A DNA stretch of 62,474 nucleotides from an uncultured Bacilli bacterium (GTDB lineage: Bacteria > Bacillota_I > Bacilli_A > RFN20 > CAG-826). Under the pieces are notes generated by a model that was not told where the DNA came from, did no database searches, and saw nothing but the letters and a program-made list of their open reading frames with translations. The stretch spans positions 1-62,474 of the forward strand of contig CAJOLV010000006.1 in the NCBI GenBank assembly GCA_905235515.1, in the 5' to 3' direction. Below are positions 10,560 to 20,428 of this stretch, piece by piece. A program made the translations under genes and the position numbers. The stretch's first letter is position 1. Each line of letters opens with the position of its first letter.

Positions 10560-11513
10560 CTATTTTTTCTTGCTTTTATTGACTGTCTTATGTTGGACAT
10601 TGTTTTCATTAAATAATGCTTCAAATTCTTTTGGCATTGGAGAGGTAAATTTCATATTCTTACCTGTAATTGGGTGCTTTAATTCTAGGCAATAAGCATG
10701 TAAGCCCAATCTTTTTAAAGGATTTGATGGGTTTCCATATTTATCATCGCCTATTACATTGTGTCCAAGATCGCCCATATGAACACGTATTTGATTCTTT
10801 CTCCCTGAATCAATATTAACATCTAGCAATGAATATTTATCATTCTCTTTTATTACTTTGTAATGAGTAACTGAGAATTGTCCATTTTTATCTTTTGATG
10901 AATACATCAAATTTTGAGCGTTTTTCTTTAAATAGGATTTAACAGTTCCTTGTTTTTCTTTCATTTGCCCTTCAACAATCGCGTAATATCCACGCTTAGA
11001 TACAATGTCATTCCAATTATCTTGAAGGGCTTTTTGAATGTCTGGATTCTTAGCCACCATTAAAACACCTGAAGTATCTTCATCAAGTCTATGCACAACA
11101 AAGATTCTGTTGTGTTTATCTTTTTGTTGAACATAATCAGACAACATACGATATGCTGTAGAACTTTTTTCCTTATCAGAAGCAATTGAAAGAAGTCCGC
11201 TTGGCTTATTGATAACTATTATTTCGTTGTCCTCATAAATGATTGGTAAATTACTTCTTGTTTTCTTTTTAATTGGTTCTTTTGAAATTATTACTGTGTC
11301 ACCAGGATATAATTTGAAATCAAATTGAGTTATTGGTGCGCCATCAACAGATACTCTTTTGGAGGTCAAAACCGATTTAACAGAATTACGTGATTGCCCT
11401 TTGAGCACCTCAAATAAAAAATCTAGCAATTCACATTGTTTATTAACAGGGAATTCCCTAATACGATTGAATTCTTTATTTTTATGTTGAAAACGTGGTT
11501 TGTTCTTATTCAT
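10560..11513 (-). CDS. RluA/RluD family pseudouridine synthase
   Basis: S4-like N-terminus, VVHRLDEDTSGVLMVAK catalytic motif, GRKNQIRVHMGDLGHNVIGDDKYG. Confidence 0.93.
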   Translation of the reverse strand: MNKNKPRFQHKNKEFNRIREFPVNKQCELLDFLFEVLKGQSRNSVKSVLTSKRVSVDGAPITQFDFKLYPGDTVIISKEPIKKKTRSNLPIIYEDNEIIVINKPSGLLSIASDKEKSSTAYRMLSDYVQQKDKHNRIFVVHRLDEDTSGVLMVAKNPDIQKALQDNWNDIVSKRGYYAIVEGQMKEKQGTVKSYLKKNAQNLMYSSKDKNGQFSVTHYKVIKENDKYSLLDVNIDSGRKNQIRVHMGDLGHNVIGDDKYGNPSNPLKRLGLHAYCLELKHPITGKNMKFTSPMPKEFEALFNENNVQHKTVNKSKKK

Positions 11514-12420
11514 ATATCTTTCTAATCACCATTTCAGCAAATGCTTTTGCAACATTTAAACCAGTTGTTTTTTCAAACTCTTCAAAGAAAGCGTTAGAAT
11601 TAATTTCACACAACACAATCTCGCCATTTTCATCGTCCAATAGGTCAATTCCAGCATACTCAATATCTAATTTTTCTGCAATTTTCGTCGCAAAACTCAA
11701 ATATTTTTCTGGATTTTGCAATTTTTCACTTCCCGCAGTGGTGCCAAAGTTGCTTCTGAAATCGCCATGGTTTTTACGTATAAAAGCACCAAAAACTTTG
11801 CCATCAATGACAATAACTCTTATCGAATGACCACTTGATGCTGCCATATATTTTTGAAATAAAACTGGGAAATGGCAAATGTCTTTATATAGAGAAATAA
11901 GTTCTTCTTTGTTTTTAACTAGGAAAACTCCTTCGCCTAATGATCCATATACTTTTTTAACAACAATCGGGAAGCCAAGTTTATTGCTTATTTCATTTAA
12001 GAATTCAATATGAGGTTCTTCAATTGATGTATATACTAATGGTCCAGCGTATGTATCGGGCATTCTAATTCCTTTATTGGAACAAGTGATAAAAGTTAAC
12101 ATCTTGTCATCGCACATTTTAATAAAATCTGCCCTGTTAAAAAGACGTTTGCCAGACTTCTCTAATAATCTTGCTAAATATTGGTCTTTATCTAAATAGA
12201 TAACAAAATCGCATTTTGGAATATTCAAGACAATATTATTATTCTCAATTCTCGCTAAAGTTCCATCGTTTTTCCTGACTTCAAGTTCCACACCAAGTTC
12301 AAAAAACTCTTTTTGGAATCTTTGAATTTTATATTCATTGTGTCTTATTTCTTGGTTTGTAATTATTAATCCACGCATACTTTTACTAACATTACAACTT
12401 ACTAATTTGATTGTAAACAT
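11506..12420 (-). CDS. RimK-like ATP-grasp ligase
   Basis: GFPIVVKKVYGSLGEGVFLV, AGIDLLDDENGEIVLCEINSNAFFEEFEKTTG; start could be 12378 (MRGLIITNQ). Confidence 0.85.
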   Translation of the reverse strand: MFTIKLVSCNVSKSMRGLIITNQEIRHNEYKIQRFQKEFFELGVELEVRKNDGTLARIENNNIVLNIPKCDFVIYLDKDQYLARLLEKSGKRLFNRADFIKMCDDKMLTFITCSNKGIRMPDTYAGPLVYTSIEEPHIEFLNEISNKLGFPIVVKKVYGSLGEGVFLVKNKEELISLYKDICHFPVLFQKYMAASSGHSIRVIVIDGKVFGAFIRKNHGDFRSNFGTTAGSEKLQNPEKYLSFATKIAEKLDIEYAGIDLLDDENGEIVLCEINSNAFFEEFEKTTGLNVAKAFAEMVIRKIYE

Positions 12421-12425
12421 CGTTA

Positions 12426-13340
12426 TTAATCAAAGATATATTGTTTAATCTTTTCTAACACTAAAGCTAAATTTCCATCTTCTGGGCATTGAATTGATAA
12501 AGCTTCTCCTAAATCATCAATAATGAAAGTAATTTGTCCAAACGCCCCATCGGCGCGATAGCTATCATAATAACGGACTTTCCAAAATTGATATGTGTAA
12601 CCATATCCTAGCCATGTATCTTCTGGTAAATTGACTTTTAACTTGCGACATTCTTTAACATAATCTGGGTCAATTAATTGTTTTCCGTGCCACTTTCCAC
12701 TATTTAAAAATAATCTGCCCAATTTGTTCATGTCTTTAATGTCTAAGCGCAAACCAGAAGCACCCAAACAATTTCCATACATATCTATTTCCCAAGCTGG
12801 TGAATTGATTCTTAATGGTTTAAACAATTTATTGTTTGTCAAAGTATAAAAGTTTGTTTTATAAGCGCCTTCTATAACTTTTGTTAATAAAAATGTGTCA
12901 CCATTTGAATAATGGAAGTGAGTTCCTGGTTCATATTTCAAAGAGTGTGATAAAACGTATGAGGTAAAACCATTAGGAATACCTTTTATTCTTTCGTTGC
13001 TCATTAGTATGGATTGGCCAAAACCTGATTTCATTGTTAATAAGTCTTCAACTTTAATATCATAAAGTCTTTTATAATCTTCCTCACTTAACTCATCTTT
13101 CATATAATCAACAAGTCTATCTTGAAGAGTAATTTTCTTTTCTAATAGGGCCACACCAATCATTGCGGAAACAAAGCTTTTGGAGTGCGAATAAATATTT
13201 CTTTTCTTTTTTTCAACAAAGTGATGCTCAATCAATACCTTATCGACATTGGATAAAAGAATAGCCTCAATTGGTAATTTTTCTTTTTTTGCTACTTTTA
13301 TAAATTCTTTAACTTTGTTAAGCATACTAATTGTTCCCAT
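12426..13340 (-). CDS. Serine hydrolase, beta-lactamase (class C)/PBP-like family
   Basis: HSKSFVSAMIGVAL (SxxK), YSNGDTFLLTKVIE (YxN). Confidence 0.85.
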   Translation of the reverse strand: MGTISMLNKVKEFIKVAKKEKLPIEAILLSNVDKVLIEHHFVEKKKRNIYSHSKSFVSAMIGVALLEKKITLQDRLVDYMKDELSEEDYKRLYDIKVEDLLTMKSGFGQSILMSNERIKGIPNGFTSYVLSHSLKYEPGTHFHYSNGDTFLLTKVIEGAYKTNFYTLTNNKLFKPLRINSPAWEIDMYGNCLGASGLRLDIKDMNKLGRLFLNSGKWHGKQLIDPDYVKECRKLKVNLPEDTWLGYGYTYQFWKVRYYDSYRADGAFGQITFIIDDLGEALSIQCPEDGNLALVLEKIKQYIFD

Positions 13341-13354
13341 TACTTTTATTAAAC

Positions 13355-13387
13355 AAAAAAAGATCGTGAATTTAAATCACAATCTTT
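13355..13387 (-). terminator. Rho-independent terminator downstream of the DegV gene
   Basis: AAAGATcGTGA-loop-TCACaATCTTT stem with A-run on + strand (T-run on - strand). Confidence 0.6.
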
Positions 13388-13403
13388 CTTTTTTATTGAA
13401 TTA

Positions 13404-14327
13404 TTAAAGTGATGAGTAATCAAGTGATGGGGCAACATCACAACCATCAAACACTTTAATGGTGTCACAATAACCAAATACTGCGAAGACACCTGGGCCG
13501 CATGTTGTGCCAACAATAGGGCCAATCCATCTAATACGAACTTCGATATCTTTGATTTCTTCTAGTAATCTAGCTTTCATCTTTTCCGCTCTTTCTTGAG
13601 CCATGCCTTGTCCGATGTAGACGATATTGCACTTATCTTTTAATAATCTTTCTTTTAAACCTTTAACTAATTCATTATCAGCGTTCTTTGTGCCTGTAAC
13701 GGTGCCTAATGTGTAATTGTTACCATGAGCATCAGAGATGAAGATTGGTTTTTTATGGAACAAGTTACCCATAACAGCCTTGCTGGCTTTAATTCTTCCA
13801 GCTTCCTTTAAATAACTTAATGTTTCCACTGTTGCTAATTGAAGAATATTATTTCTAATGCTTTCGGTGTATTTTGCAACTTCTTCAATGCTTGCGCCTT
13901 CTTTTTGTTTTAAGGCGGCGTTAATAACAACCAAACCCTCGGTAAGAGAACCACACAAGGAGTCAACGCCAATGATTTTGCGTTCTGGGAATTTTGCTAA
14001 TAATTCTTGTTTTGCTAATTCAAAGATATTGATTGAACCAGATAAAGCAGAAGAACACGCGATGTACAAAACATCGATTCCTTTTTCTAAGTAAGGTGTA
14101 AAACGATCAATGAATTCTGTTAGTGGAACTTGTGTAGTTTTAATGTGTTTTCCGGCTTCTAGCCAACCATAGAATTCTTCTGGTTTATAAACAACCCAGT
14201 CTAAGTCTGCTGGCATTTCTTCACCATCAACAACAATGTGCATTTGGACGTATTCAACGTCAAATTCTTTACGGTCTTCTAAGCATAAATCACTACATGA
14301 ATCTGTAAAAATTTGAAACTTTGCCAT
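13404..14327 (-). CDS. DegV family protein (fatty-acid-binding fold)
   Basis: FQIFTDSCSDLCLED, TTQVPLTEFIDRFTPYLEKGIDVLYIACSSALSGS. Confidence 0.93.
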   Translation of the reverse strand: MAKFQIFTDSCSDLCLEDRKEFDVEYVQMHIVVDGEEMPADLDWVVYKPEEFYGWLEAGKHIKTTQVPLTEFIDRFTPYLEKGIDVLYIACSSALSGSINIFELAKQELLAKFPERKIIGVDSLCGSLTEGLVVINAALKQKEGASIEEVAKYTESIRNNILQLATVETLSYLKEAGRIKASKAVMGNLFHKKPIFISDAHGNNYTLGTVTGTKNADNELVKGLKERLLKDKCNIVYIGQGMAQERAEKMKARLLEEIKDIEVRIRWIGPIVGTTCGPGVFAVFGYCDTIKVFDGCDVAPSLDYSSL

Positions 14328-14369
14328 ATTTAATCCTCCGACAAAAATAATCTTAATTAATTAAAAAAT

Positions 14370-14393
14370 AAAAAAATAGTGAAACTTCACTAC
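14370..14393 (-). terminator. Terminator downstream of the FGGY kinase / small basic ORF
   Basis: AGTGAA-GT-TTCACT stem followed by T-run on the - strand. Confidence 0.6.
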
Positions 14394-14421
14394 TTTCCTT
14401 TACACGTGTAAAGTCTTTTAA

Positions 14422-14565
14422 TTATGCACCATCTATGTGGGTGTCACATATTGGTTGTCTTTTCTTACGGCGGTTCTCATATTCTCTTTCATTGAGCATA
14501 TCGATATCTTCGCCAGTTCTATATCTATTACGTTTACGACGTGGTCTATTTGGTGAACTTGTCAT
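14422..14565 (-). CDS. Small basic protein, 47 aa (MTSSPNRPRRKRNRYRTGEDIDMLNEREYENRRKKRQPICDTHIDGA)
   Basis: Hand-translated; overlaps the 3' end of the FGGY kinase gene by 20 nt in another frame; terminator follows; not in the supplied ORF track. Confidence 0.45.
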   Translation of the reverse strand: MTSSPNRPRRKRNRYRTGEDIDMLNEREYENRRKKRQPICDTHIDGA

Positions 14566-16096
14566 TGTACTTTTTGATTTCTTTATAAATATCTTTAGCG
14601 TGTGGATACAATCTTACATAGGCTTTTTTGTATAAGAAATTGTATTGTTTATGAGCTTCAGGATTTGGTTGGAATGTTTGCGTTTTATGAGACATTGATT
14701 TTAACGCGACGTCAATAGATTCAAATCTACCCAAAGCACAGAAAACCGCAATTGCAGCGCCCAAAGATGTAGTTTCAAAAGTTTGAACACGAGAAACTGG
14801 CTTACCAAAAATATCCGCTGTAATTTGGCAAATTGCATCACTTTGTGATCCACCACCAGAAATCATAATTCTTCTCACTTTATTGTGTTGAGATTTTTCA
14901 ATACCTTCTAAACCTTCTCTCAAAGCGTAAGCAATGCCTTCAATAATAGCTCTATAGAGGTGATATTTAGTGTGGACATCACTAAAACCAACAATTGCAC
15001 CTTTTGATAAAGGTCTTCTTAAACCTGGTCCCCAATATGGTTGTAAAACAAGTCCATCACTACCAGGAGGAATTTCACCAAGTTTTTTGTTTGCTAATTC
15101 TTCTAAAGATAAAGCAGTTATTTTGGCTTCATCAATTAATTCAGAGGCAAATTCCTTTGTAAACCAAGTTAGCATCCAATATCCACGATAGATTTGAACT
15201 TCCATATTGTATAAGCCAGGAACAGCAGCTGGATAGGCGGGTAAGAATGGTTCTGGTTCAAAGAATTTAGAGTTTGTGACTTCCACTGTTGAAGCAGTTC
15301 CATAAGAAATAGCAGCAGTATTAGGGTTCAAAGCGCCTAAACCAATGGTTTCACAAGCTTTATCGGAGCCCGACGCAAATAAAGGAATGTCCCTAGGTAA
15401 ACCAACTTCATCAGCAAACTCGTTACAAATAGTGCCCATTTTCTCGCCAGGCAATTTTAATTTACACAGCATTGATGATGGAATCCCATAAACATTTTTA
15501 AGTGCTTTTTCACTGTACCATTTTCTCTTTTTGAAATTAATTGGATAGTGACCAGTGACTGAAGAGGCAGAATCCACTAATTGGCCAGTTATTTTATAGG
15601 TTAAGTAACCAGAAATATTTACGTACTTATAAGTCTTCGCCCAAATCTCTGGTTCATTTTCTTTAATCCATTGCGCCATAGTTCTTTTTCTATTTAAAAC
15701 AATGGTGTCTTTCATACCTACTAAATTAAACAAAATCCTATGTAAAAGTGGCAGTTTTTCCCTTGCTTCTGCATTTCTTTGATCTAACCATAATATACAT
15801 TTTCTTAATGGTTTTAAGTCCTTATCTAGTTGTACTGATGAGTCTCTAAAAGTGGTGATTGTTGCACCGACTATATATTGCAATTTATCCTTATGTTGAG
15901 AGGTTAACTTTTTCATCCCCTCCACTAAAACATCATAGTAATAATCAGCATCTTGCTCGGCGTAGCCTTTACACTCCGAAATATAGACAGGATTATATGG
16001 CGTTTTAACAATTGCCACCGTTTCACCTTTCTTATTAAATAAAGCAACTCTAGCTGATTGAGTTCCAAAATCGATAGTAAGGGCTAATTCTTCCAT
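14546..16096 (-). CDS. FGGY-family carbohydrate kinase
   Basis: ELALTIDFGTQSARVALFN, DQRNAEAREKL, MISGGGSQSDAICQITADIFGKPV; start MEELALT at 16096 preferred over 16198. Confidence 0.92.
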   Translation of the reverse strand: MEELALTIDFGTQSARVALFNKKGETVAIVKTPYNPVYISECKGYAEQDADYYYDVLVEGMKKLTSQHKDKLQYIVGATITTFRDSSVQLDKDLKPLRKCILWLDQRNAEAREKLPLLHRILFNLVGMKDTIVLNRKRTMAQWIKENEPEIWAKTYKYVNISGYLTYKITGQLVDSASSVTGHYPINFKKRKWYSEKALKNVYGIPSSMLCKLKLPGEKMGTICNEFADEVGLPRDIPLFASGSDKACETIGLGALNPNTAAISYGTASTVEVTNSKFFEPEPFLPAYPAAVPGLYNMEVQIYRGYWMLTWFTKEFASELIDEAKITALSLEELANKKLGEIPPGSDGLVLQPYWGPGLRRPLSKGAIVGFSDVHTKYHLYRAIIEGIAYALREGLEGIEKSQHNKVRRIMISGGGSQSDAICQITADIFGKPVSRVQTFETTSLGAAIAVFCALGRFESIDVALKSMSHKTQTFQPNPEAHKQYNFLYKKAYVRLYPHAKDIYKEIKKYNDKFTK

Positions 16097-16302
16097 TTCT
16101 AATTTATTATACCAAATTAGTTTTTTTATGACCTTATCTTTATAAATAAATATGAAAAAATGCACAAAAACAGGGGTAGGTACACAAATAATGCCCATTT
16201 TTGTTAATTTTTATAGCATGTAGCGCGTACTCGTGATATATTTTAATACGTTGGTGTACGCAACAATGTTGCTACACAAATTAGCCTATTAGGAGGAATT
16301 AT

Positions 16303-18948
16303 ATGGCTGAAAAAAGATACGTTTACGCCTTTGAAGAAGCTTACGGCTTAGGTAAGGAACTCTTAGGTGGTAAAGGTGCTGGTTTAGCGGAAATGACACA
16401 TATTGGTGTCCCAGTTCCACAAGGTTTTACAATTACAACTGAAGCCTGCACACTTTATTATGACAGTGGAAAGAAAATCCCAGAATATGTTGAAAAAGCA
16501 ATTTTCAACGCTGTTGCCGACATCGAAAAGAAATCCGGCAAGAAATTCGGTGGAGATAAGAATCCATTATTAGTCTCTGTTCGTTCCGGCGCTCGTGTGA
16601 GTATGCCTGGTATGATGGACACAATTTTAAACTTAGGTTTAAATGACACATCCTGTGCTGCTATCGCAAAAGAAACAGGAAATGAAAGATTTGCATTAGA
16701 CTCCTTCCGTCGTTTCATCTTAATGTTCACAAACATCGCAAAAGGACACCCAAGAACCGACATGGACAAAATGCTTGACGATCTCAAAAAATCACGTGGT
16801 TACAAACTTGATACAGAAGTTACCGCTGATGAGTTAAGAGAATTAGTCAAAAAATACAAAGCATATTACAAGAAAACATTTGGCGAAGAATTCCCAAGTG
16901 ATCCAAAAGTTCAATTAATGGAAGCTGTCGCAGCTGTCTTCAGAAGCTGGGACAACCCACGTGCTAACGTTTTCCGTCAAATGTATGGTATTCCATACAG
17001 TTGGGGAACCGCAGTTAACGTTCAATCCATGGTTTTCGGTAACAAAGGTGAAACATCCGGTACAGGCGTTGCTTTCTCACGTGACCCAGGTACAGGTGAA
17101 AAGAAAATCTCTGCTGAATACTTACCAAATGCTCAAGGTGAAGACGTCGTTGCAGGTATCCGTACTCCTCTTCATATTGAAGAACTCAGAGCTCGTATGC
17201 CAGAAGTCTATAAACAATTCGAAGAAACCATTAAGAAGATGGAAGCCCATTACAAAGATATGCAAGATATGGAATTCACCGTTGAAGACGGTAAATTATA
17301 CTTCTTACAAACCCGTAATGGTAAAAGAACACCAGCCGCTGCATTAAAAATCGCATGCGACTTAGTCGACGAAGGTGTTATCGATGAAAAAGAAGCTGTC
17401 CTCCGTATGGATCCAGTCTCCTTTGACAAATTATTATTGCCAGGTTTTGATGCTGAAGCATTAAAACATGCTCAACCAATCGCTACAGGTTTAGCCGCTG
17501 GCCCAGGTGCTGGCACAGGCGCTATCGCATTTACAGCAGAAGAAGCACAAGCCCGTAAAGAAAAAGGTGAAAAAGTTGTTCTCTGCCGTGCCGAAACATC
17601 TCCAGAAGATATCGTTGGTATGGTTGCAGCTCAAGGTATCTTAACAATGCGTGGTGGTATGACAAGTCACGCCGCAGTCGTTGCTCGTGGTATGGGTAAA
17701 TGCTGTGTTTGTGGTTGCTCTGCTGCTATTATTGATGAAGAAAAGAGAACACTTACCATTAATGGTAAAGTTTACACAGACAAAGATGTATTATCAATCG
17801 ATGGTAGTACAGGTAAAGTCTATGAAGGTGAAATCAAAACAGTCAATCCAGATTTAACTTCCGGTTACTTCGGCAGATTAATGGGTTGGGTTGATCAATA
17901 TCGTGACTTATTAGTCAGAACAAACGCTGATACTCCACGTGATGCTAAACAAGCACGTGAATTCGGTGCTCAAGGTATCGGTCTCTGCCGTACAGAACAT
18001 ATGTTCTTCGCCAAAGATAGAATCTTCTCTATGAGAAAAATGATTCTCGCTGACACAAAAGAAGAACGCGAAAAAGCATTAGCGGAAATCGAACCAATGC
18101 AACAATCAGACTTTGAAGCATTATTTGAAACAATGGATGGCTTCAATGTCAATGTTCGTTTATTAGACCCACCACTACATGAATTCTTACCACAAGAAGA
18201 AGAACTCATTGAAGAATTAGCAAAAGCTATTGGTAAAACAGTTGACCAAGTTAAAGATAGAATCGCTGAATTACACGAAGCTAACCCAATGATGGGTCAC
18301 CGTGGTTGCCGTTTAGCGGTTACATATCCAGAAATCTGCGTTATGCAAACAACCGCTATTATCAAAGCCGCAATCAACGTTAGCAAGAAACTTAACAAAG
18401 TTATCGAACCAGAAATCATGGTTCCATTAGTACTTGAAGAAAGAGAACTCAAGTTCGTTAAAGACATCATCTGTGAAACAGCTGATAAACTCATCAAGAA
18501 AGCCCATATGGTCAGATCCATTAAATACCATGTTGGTACAATGATTGAAATTCCTCGTGCAGCTTTATTAGCAGACGAAATTGCTAAACACGCTGAATTC
18601 TTCTCATTTGGTACAAATGACTTAACACAAATGACCTTTGGTTTCTCCCGTGATGACGCTGCTAAATTCTTACCAGCTTATTACGATTCCAAGATATTTG
18701 AAGAAGATCCATTCAAGACATTGGATCAAAATGGTGTTGGTAAACTTGTTCAAATGGCAGTCAAAGCTGGCCGCAAGACAAGACGTAAATTACACGTTGG
18801 TGTTTGTGGTGAAACAGGCGGTGAAGCGAAGTCCATCGAATTCTACCACAAAGCTGGTTTAGACTATGTCTCCTGTTCACCATTCCGTGTTCCAGTCGCA
18901 AGATTAGCCGCTGCTCAAGCCGCCATCAAATTCCCAAGAAAGAAATAG
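16303..18948 (+). CDS. ppdK: Pyruvate, phosphate dikinase
   Basis: LLGGKGAGLAEM, LTMRGGMTSHAAVVARGMGKCCVCG (catalytic His), GTNDLTQMTFGFSRDD; AGGAGG SD. Confidence 0.98.
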   Translation: MAEKRYVYAFEEAYGLGKELLGGKGAGLAEMTHIGVPVPQGFTITTEACTLYYDSGKKIPEYVEKAIFNAVADIEKKSGKKFGGDKNPLLVSVRSGARVSMPGMMDTILNLGLNDTSCAAIAKETGNERFALDSFRRFILMFTNIAKGHPRTDMDKMLDDLKKSRGYKLDTEVTADELRELVKKYKAYYKKTFGEEFPSDPKVQLMEAVAAVFRSWDNPRANVFRQMYGIPYSWGTAVNVQSMVFGNKGETSGTGVAFSRDPGTGEKKISAEYLPNAQGEDVVAGIRTPLHIEELRARMPEVYKQFEETIKKMEAHYKDMQDMEFTVEDGKLYFLQTRNGKRTPAAALKIACDLVDEGVIDEKEAVLRMDPVSFDKLLLPGFDAEALKHAQPIATGLAAGPGAGTGAIAFTAEEAQARKEKGEKVVLCRAETSPEDIVGMVAAQGILTMRGGMTSHAAVVARGMGKCCVCGCSAAIIDEEKRTLTINGKVYTDKDVLSIDGSTGKVYEGEIKTVNPDLTSGYFGRLMGWVDQYRDLLVRTNADTPRDAKQAREFGAQGIGLCRTEHMFFAKDRIFSMRKMILADTKEEREKALAEIEPMQQSDFEALFETMDGFNVNVRLLDPPLHEFLPQEEELIEELAKAIGKTVDQVKDRIAELHEANPMMGHRGCRLAVTYPEICVMQTTAIIKAAINVSKKLNKVIEPEIMVPLVLEERELKFVKDIICETADKLIKKAHMVRSIKYHVGTMIEIPRAALLADEIAKHAEFFSFGTNDLTQMTFGFSRDDAAKFLPAYYDSKIFEEDPFKTLDQNGVGKLVQMAVKAGRKTRRKLHVGVCGETGGEAKSIEFYHKAGLDYVSCSPFRVPVARLAAAQAAIKFPRKK

Positions 18949-18968
18949 TTTTCTTTGGATAATAAAAT

Positions 18969-18998
18969 AACCAGAGCCTTCGGGTTCTGGTTTTATTT
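18969..18998 (+). terminator. Rho-independent terminator of ppdK (UUCG loop)
   Basis: AACCAGAGCC-TTCG-GGTTCTGGTT then TTTATTT. Confidence 0.85.
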
Positions 18999-19012
18999 AT
19001 CTTTGATAAATA

Positions 19013-20428
19013 TTAAGAGTTAAAGTATGTAACGTAAGATTGGAAGAAATGGGCAAATGCGATAGCTTTAAAATCAATTGTGTCCTTAAGCGCCATTATA
19101 TTATCAATTCCTGCAAATTTAGCATAAAAAGATAATATGGAATAATATTGTAGGGTTAATGTTTGAAAAGCGTAATTTAAACCATAAGCATTAATCCCAA
19201 CACCAATCATATCGCTTAACAAAGCAGAGCAACTTACAACACTTACAACAAACTTATCATCATCGTTTTTATTCACATCAAAACGTAAATATTTTTGAAG
19301 GTGAACAAAAATTCCATCAAATTTGTTTTTATATTTTTGAATATAATCGTCTACTTTTTCTTGTGTATCAAACGGTTTAGAAACATCTAAAGTATATTTT
19401 TCATCAAAGACATAAGATTTATCGCGTGAGTCACAAAAAGAACTAAGTAAATTAACTATTATCGATTCCTCTTCATACTCTGGTAGGTCTTGACCAGTAA
19501 ATTGTTTAAATTGTTCTTTATAATTTCTAATATCAAAGCGGATATCTTGGCCAAATCTCTTGAATCCCCATTGTGCTGATGGCATTGAAGTAATTGGGTC
19601 CACAACATTAACATAATTAAAAATGTGATTATATTTTGGATTAGAAGTCTCTGTTGATGTGCTTGTAAAAGGTGAGGCTAATGTATACGCAACAACCTCG
19701 TGACCTTTATCAATCATCTTTTTTGCCACTAGATTTGAGATGGCTCCGCCACGAGAATGACCAAAAATATAGATGATTTGCGGCGTTTTTCCTGATTTTA
19801 CTTCAGAAAGATATTCTTCAATAAAAGACATTGTTCTATTAGCAGACACATCAAATCCCTTGTGATTTTCTTTATCTGTCCACTCTGGGTGTTCACCGGT
19901 CTTTTCGTAATAAGAAGCGCTATCATATCCAACATCTAAATTGGATTTCCAGCTGTTTTTAACACTGCTATCACGAATCGAACAGAAAATAACATTGTAT
20001 TTCTTACCGTCTTTTTTAACAAAGTGGTGACCCATTTCAACATGGGTTACATCTGCATCTTCACCTTTGTTTTCTGTAGAGCGATTTCTCAGTTTTTCTA
20101 AACCAAAATGATTAAATAGAGCAAAATCGCCTGCAATGTTATTTGGGTTGGCTCCAGTAACAAGCACTTTAGAATTTAAACAAATGTTAGCGCTAAATAG
20201 CATAGCTATTTTGGCTTTATTGATATTAGGTTCATCTTCAATTGTTACAAAATCTTCAAGATTAAAAGTTACATTAAAAGGGCCTAATTCGCCACATCCT
20301 TCTATGCCCAAATCTTTTGTGTCAATTTTTATCTCTTTTTCAACATTAACATTGTCTGTATTGTCGCAAGCAACAGTTGAAAACAATAACGGGGTTACTA
20401 ATAATAATGTTTTAACTATTTTTTTCAT
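19013..20428 (-). CDS. Putative lipoprotein, class 3 lipase-like alpha/beta hydrolase
   Basis: Lipobox TVAC after MKKIVKTLLLVTPLLFS; GHSRGGAISNLVAKKM nucleophile elbow; start at 20428 preferred over 20467. Confidence 0.8.
   Translation of the reverse strand: MKKIVKTLLLVTPLLFSTVACDNTDNVNVEKEIKIDTKDLGIEGCGELGPFNVTFNLEDFVTIEDEPNINKAKIAMLFSANICLNSKVLVTGANPNNIAGDFALFNHFGLEKLRNRSTENKGEDADVTHVEMGHHFVKKDGKKYNVIFCSIRDSSVKNSWKSNLDVGYDSASYYEKTGEHPEWTDKENHKGFDVSANRTMSFIEEYLSEVKSGKTPQIIYIFGHSRGGAISNLVAKKMIDKGHEVVAYTLASPFTSTSTETSNPKYNHIFNYVNVVDPITSMPSAQWGFKRFGQDIRFDIRNYKEQFKQFTGQDLPEYEEESIIVNLLSSFCDSRDKSYVFDEKYTLDVSKPFDTQEKVDDYIQKYKNKFDGIFVHLQKYLRFDVNKNDDDKFVVSVVSCSALLSDMIGVGINAYGLNYAFQTLTLQYYSILSFYAKFAGIDNIMALKDTIDFKAIAFAHFFQSYVTYFNS

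Noticed and set aside
16961-17347. 128-aa alternate-frame ORF
   Set aside because: Lies inside ppdK in another frame; ppdK frame is certain.
19013-20428. Lipase lipoprotein as a novel toxin
   Set aside because: GHSRG elbow and lipobox fit an ordinary secreted class 3 lipase; nothing further supports a toxin role.
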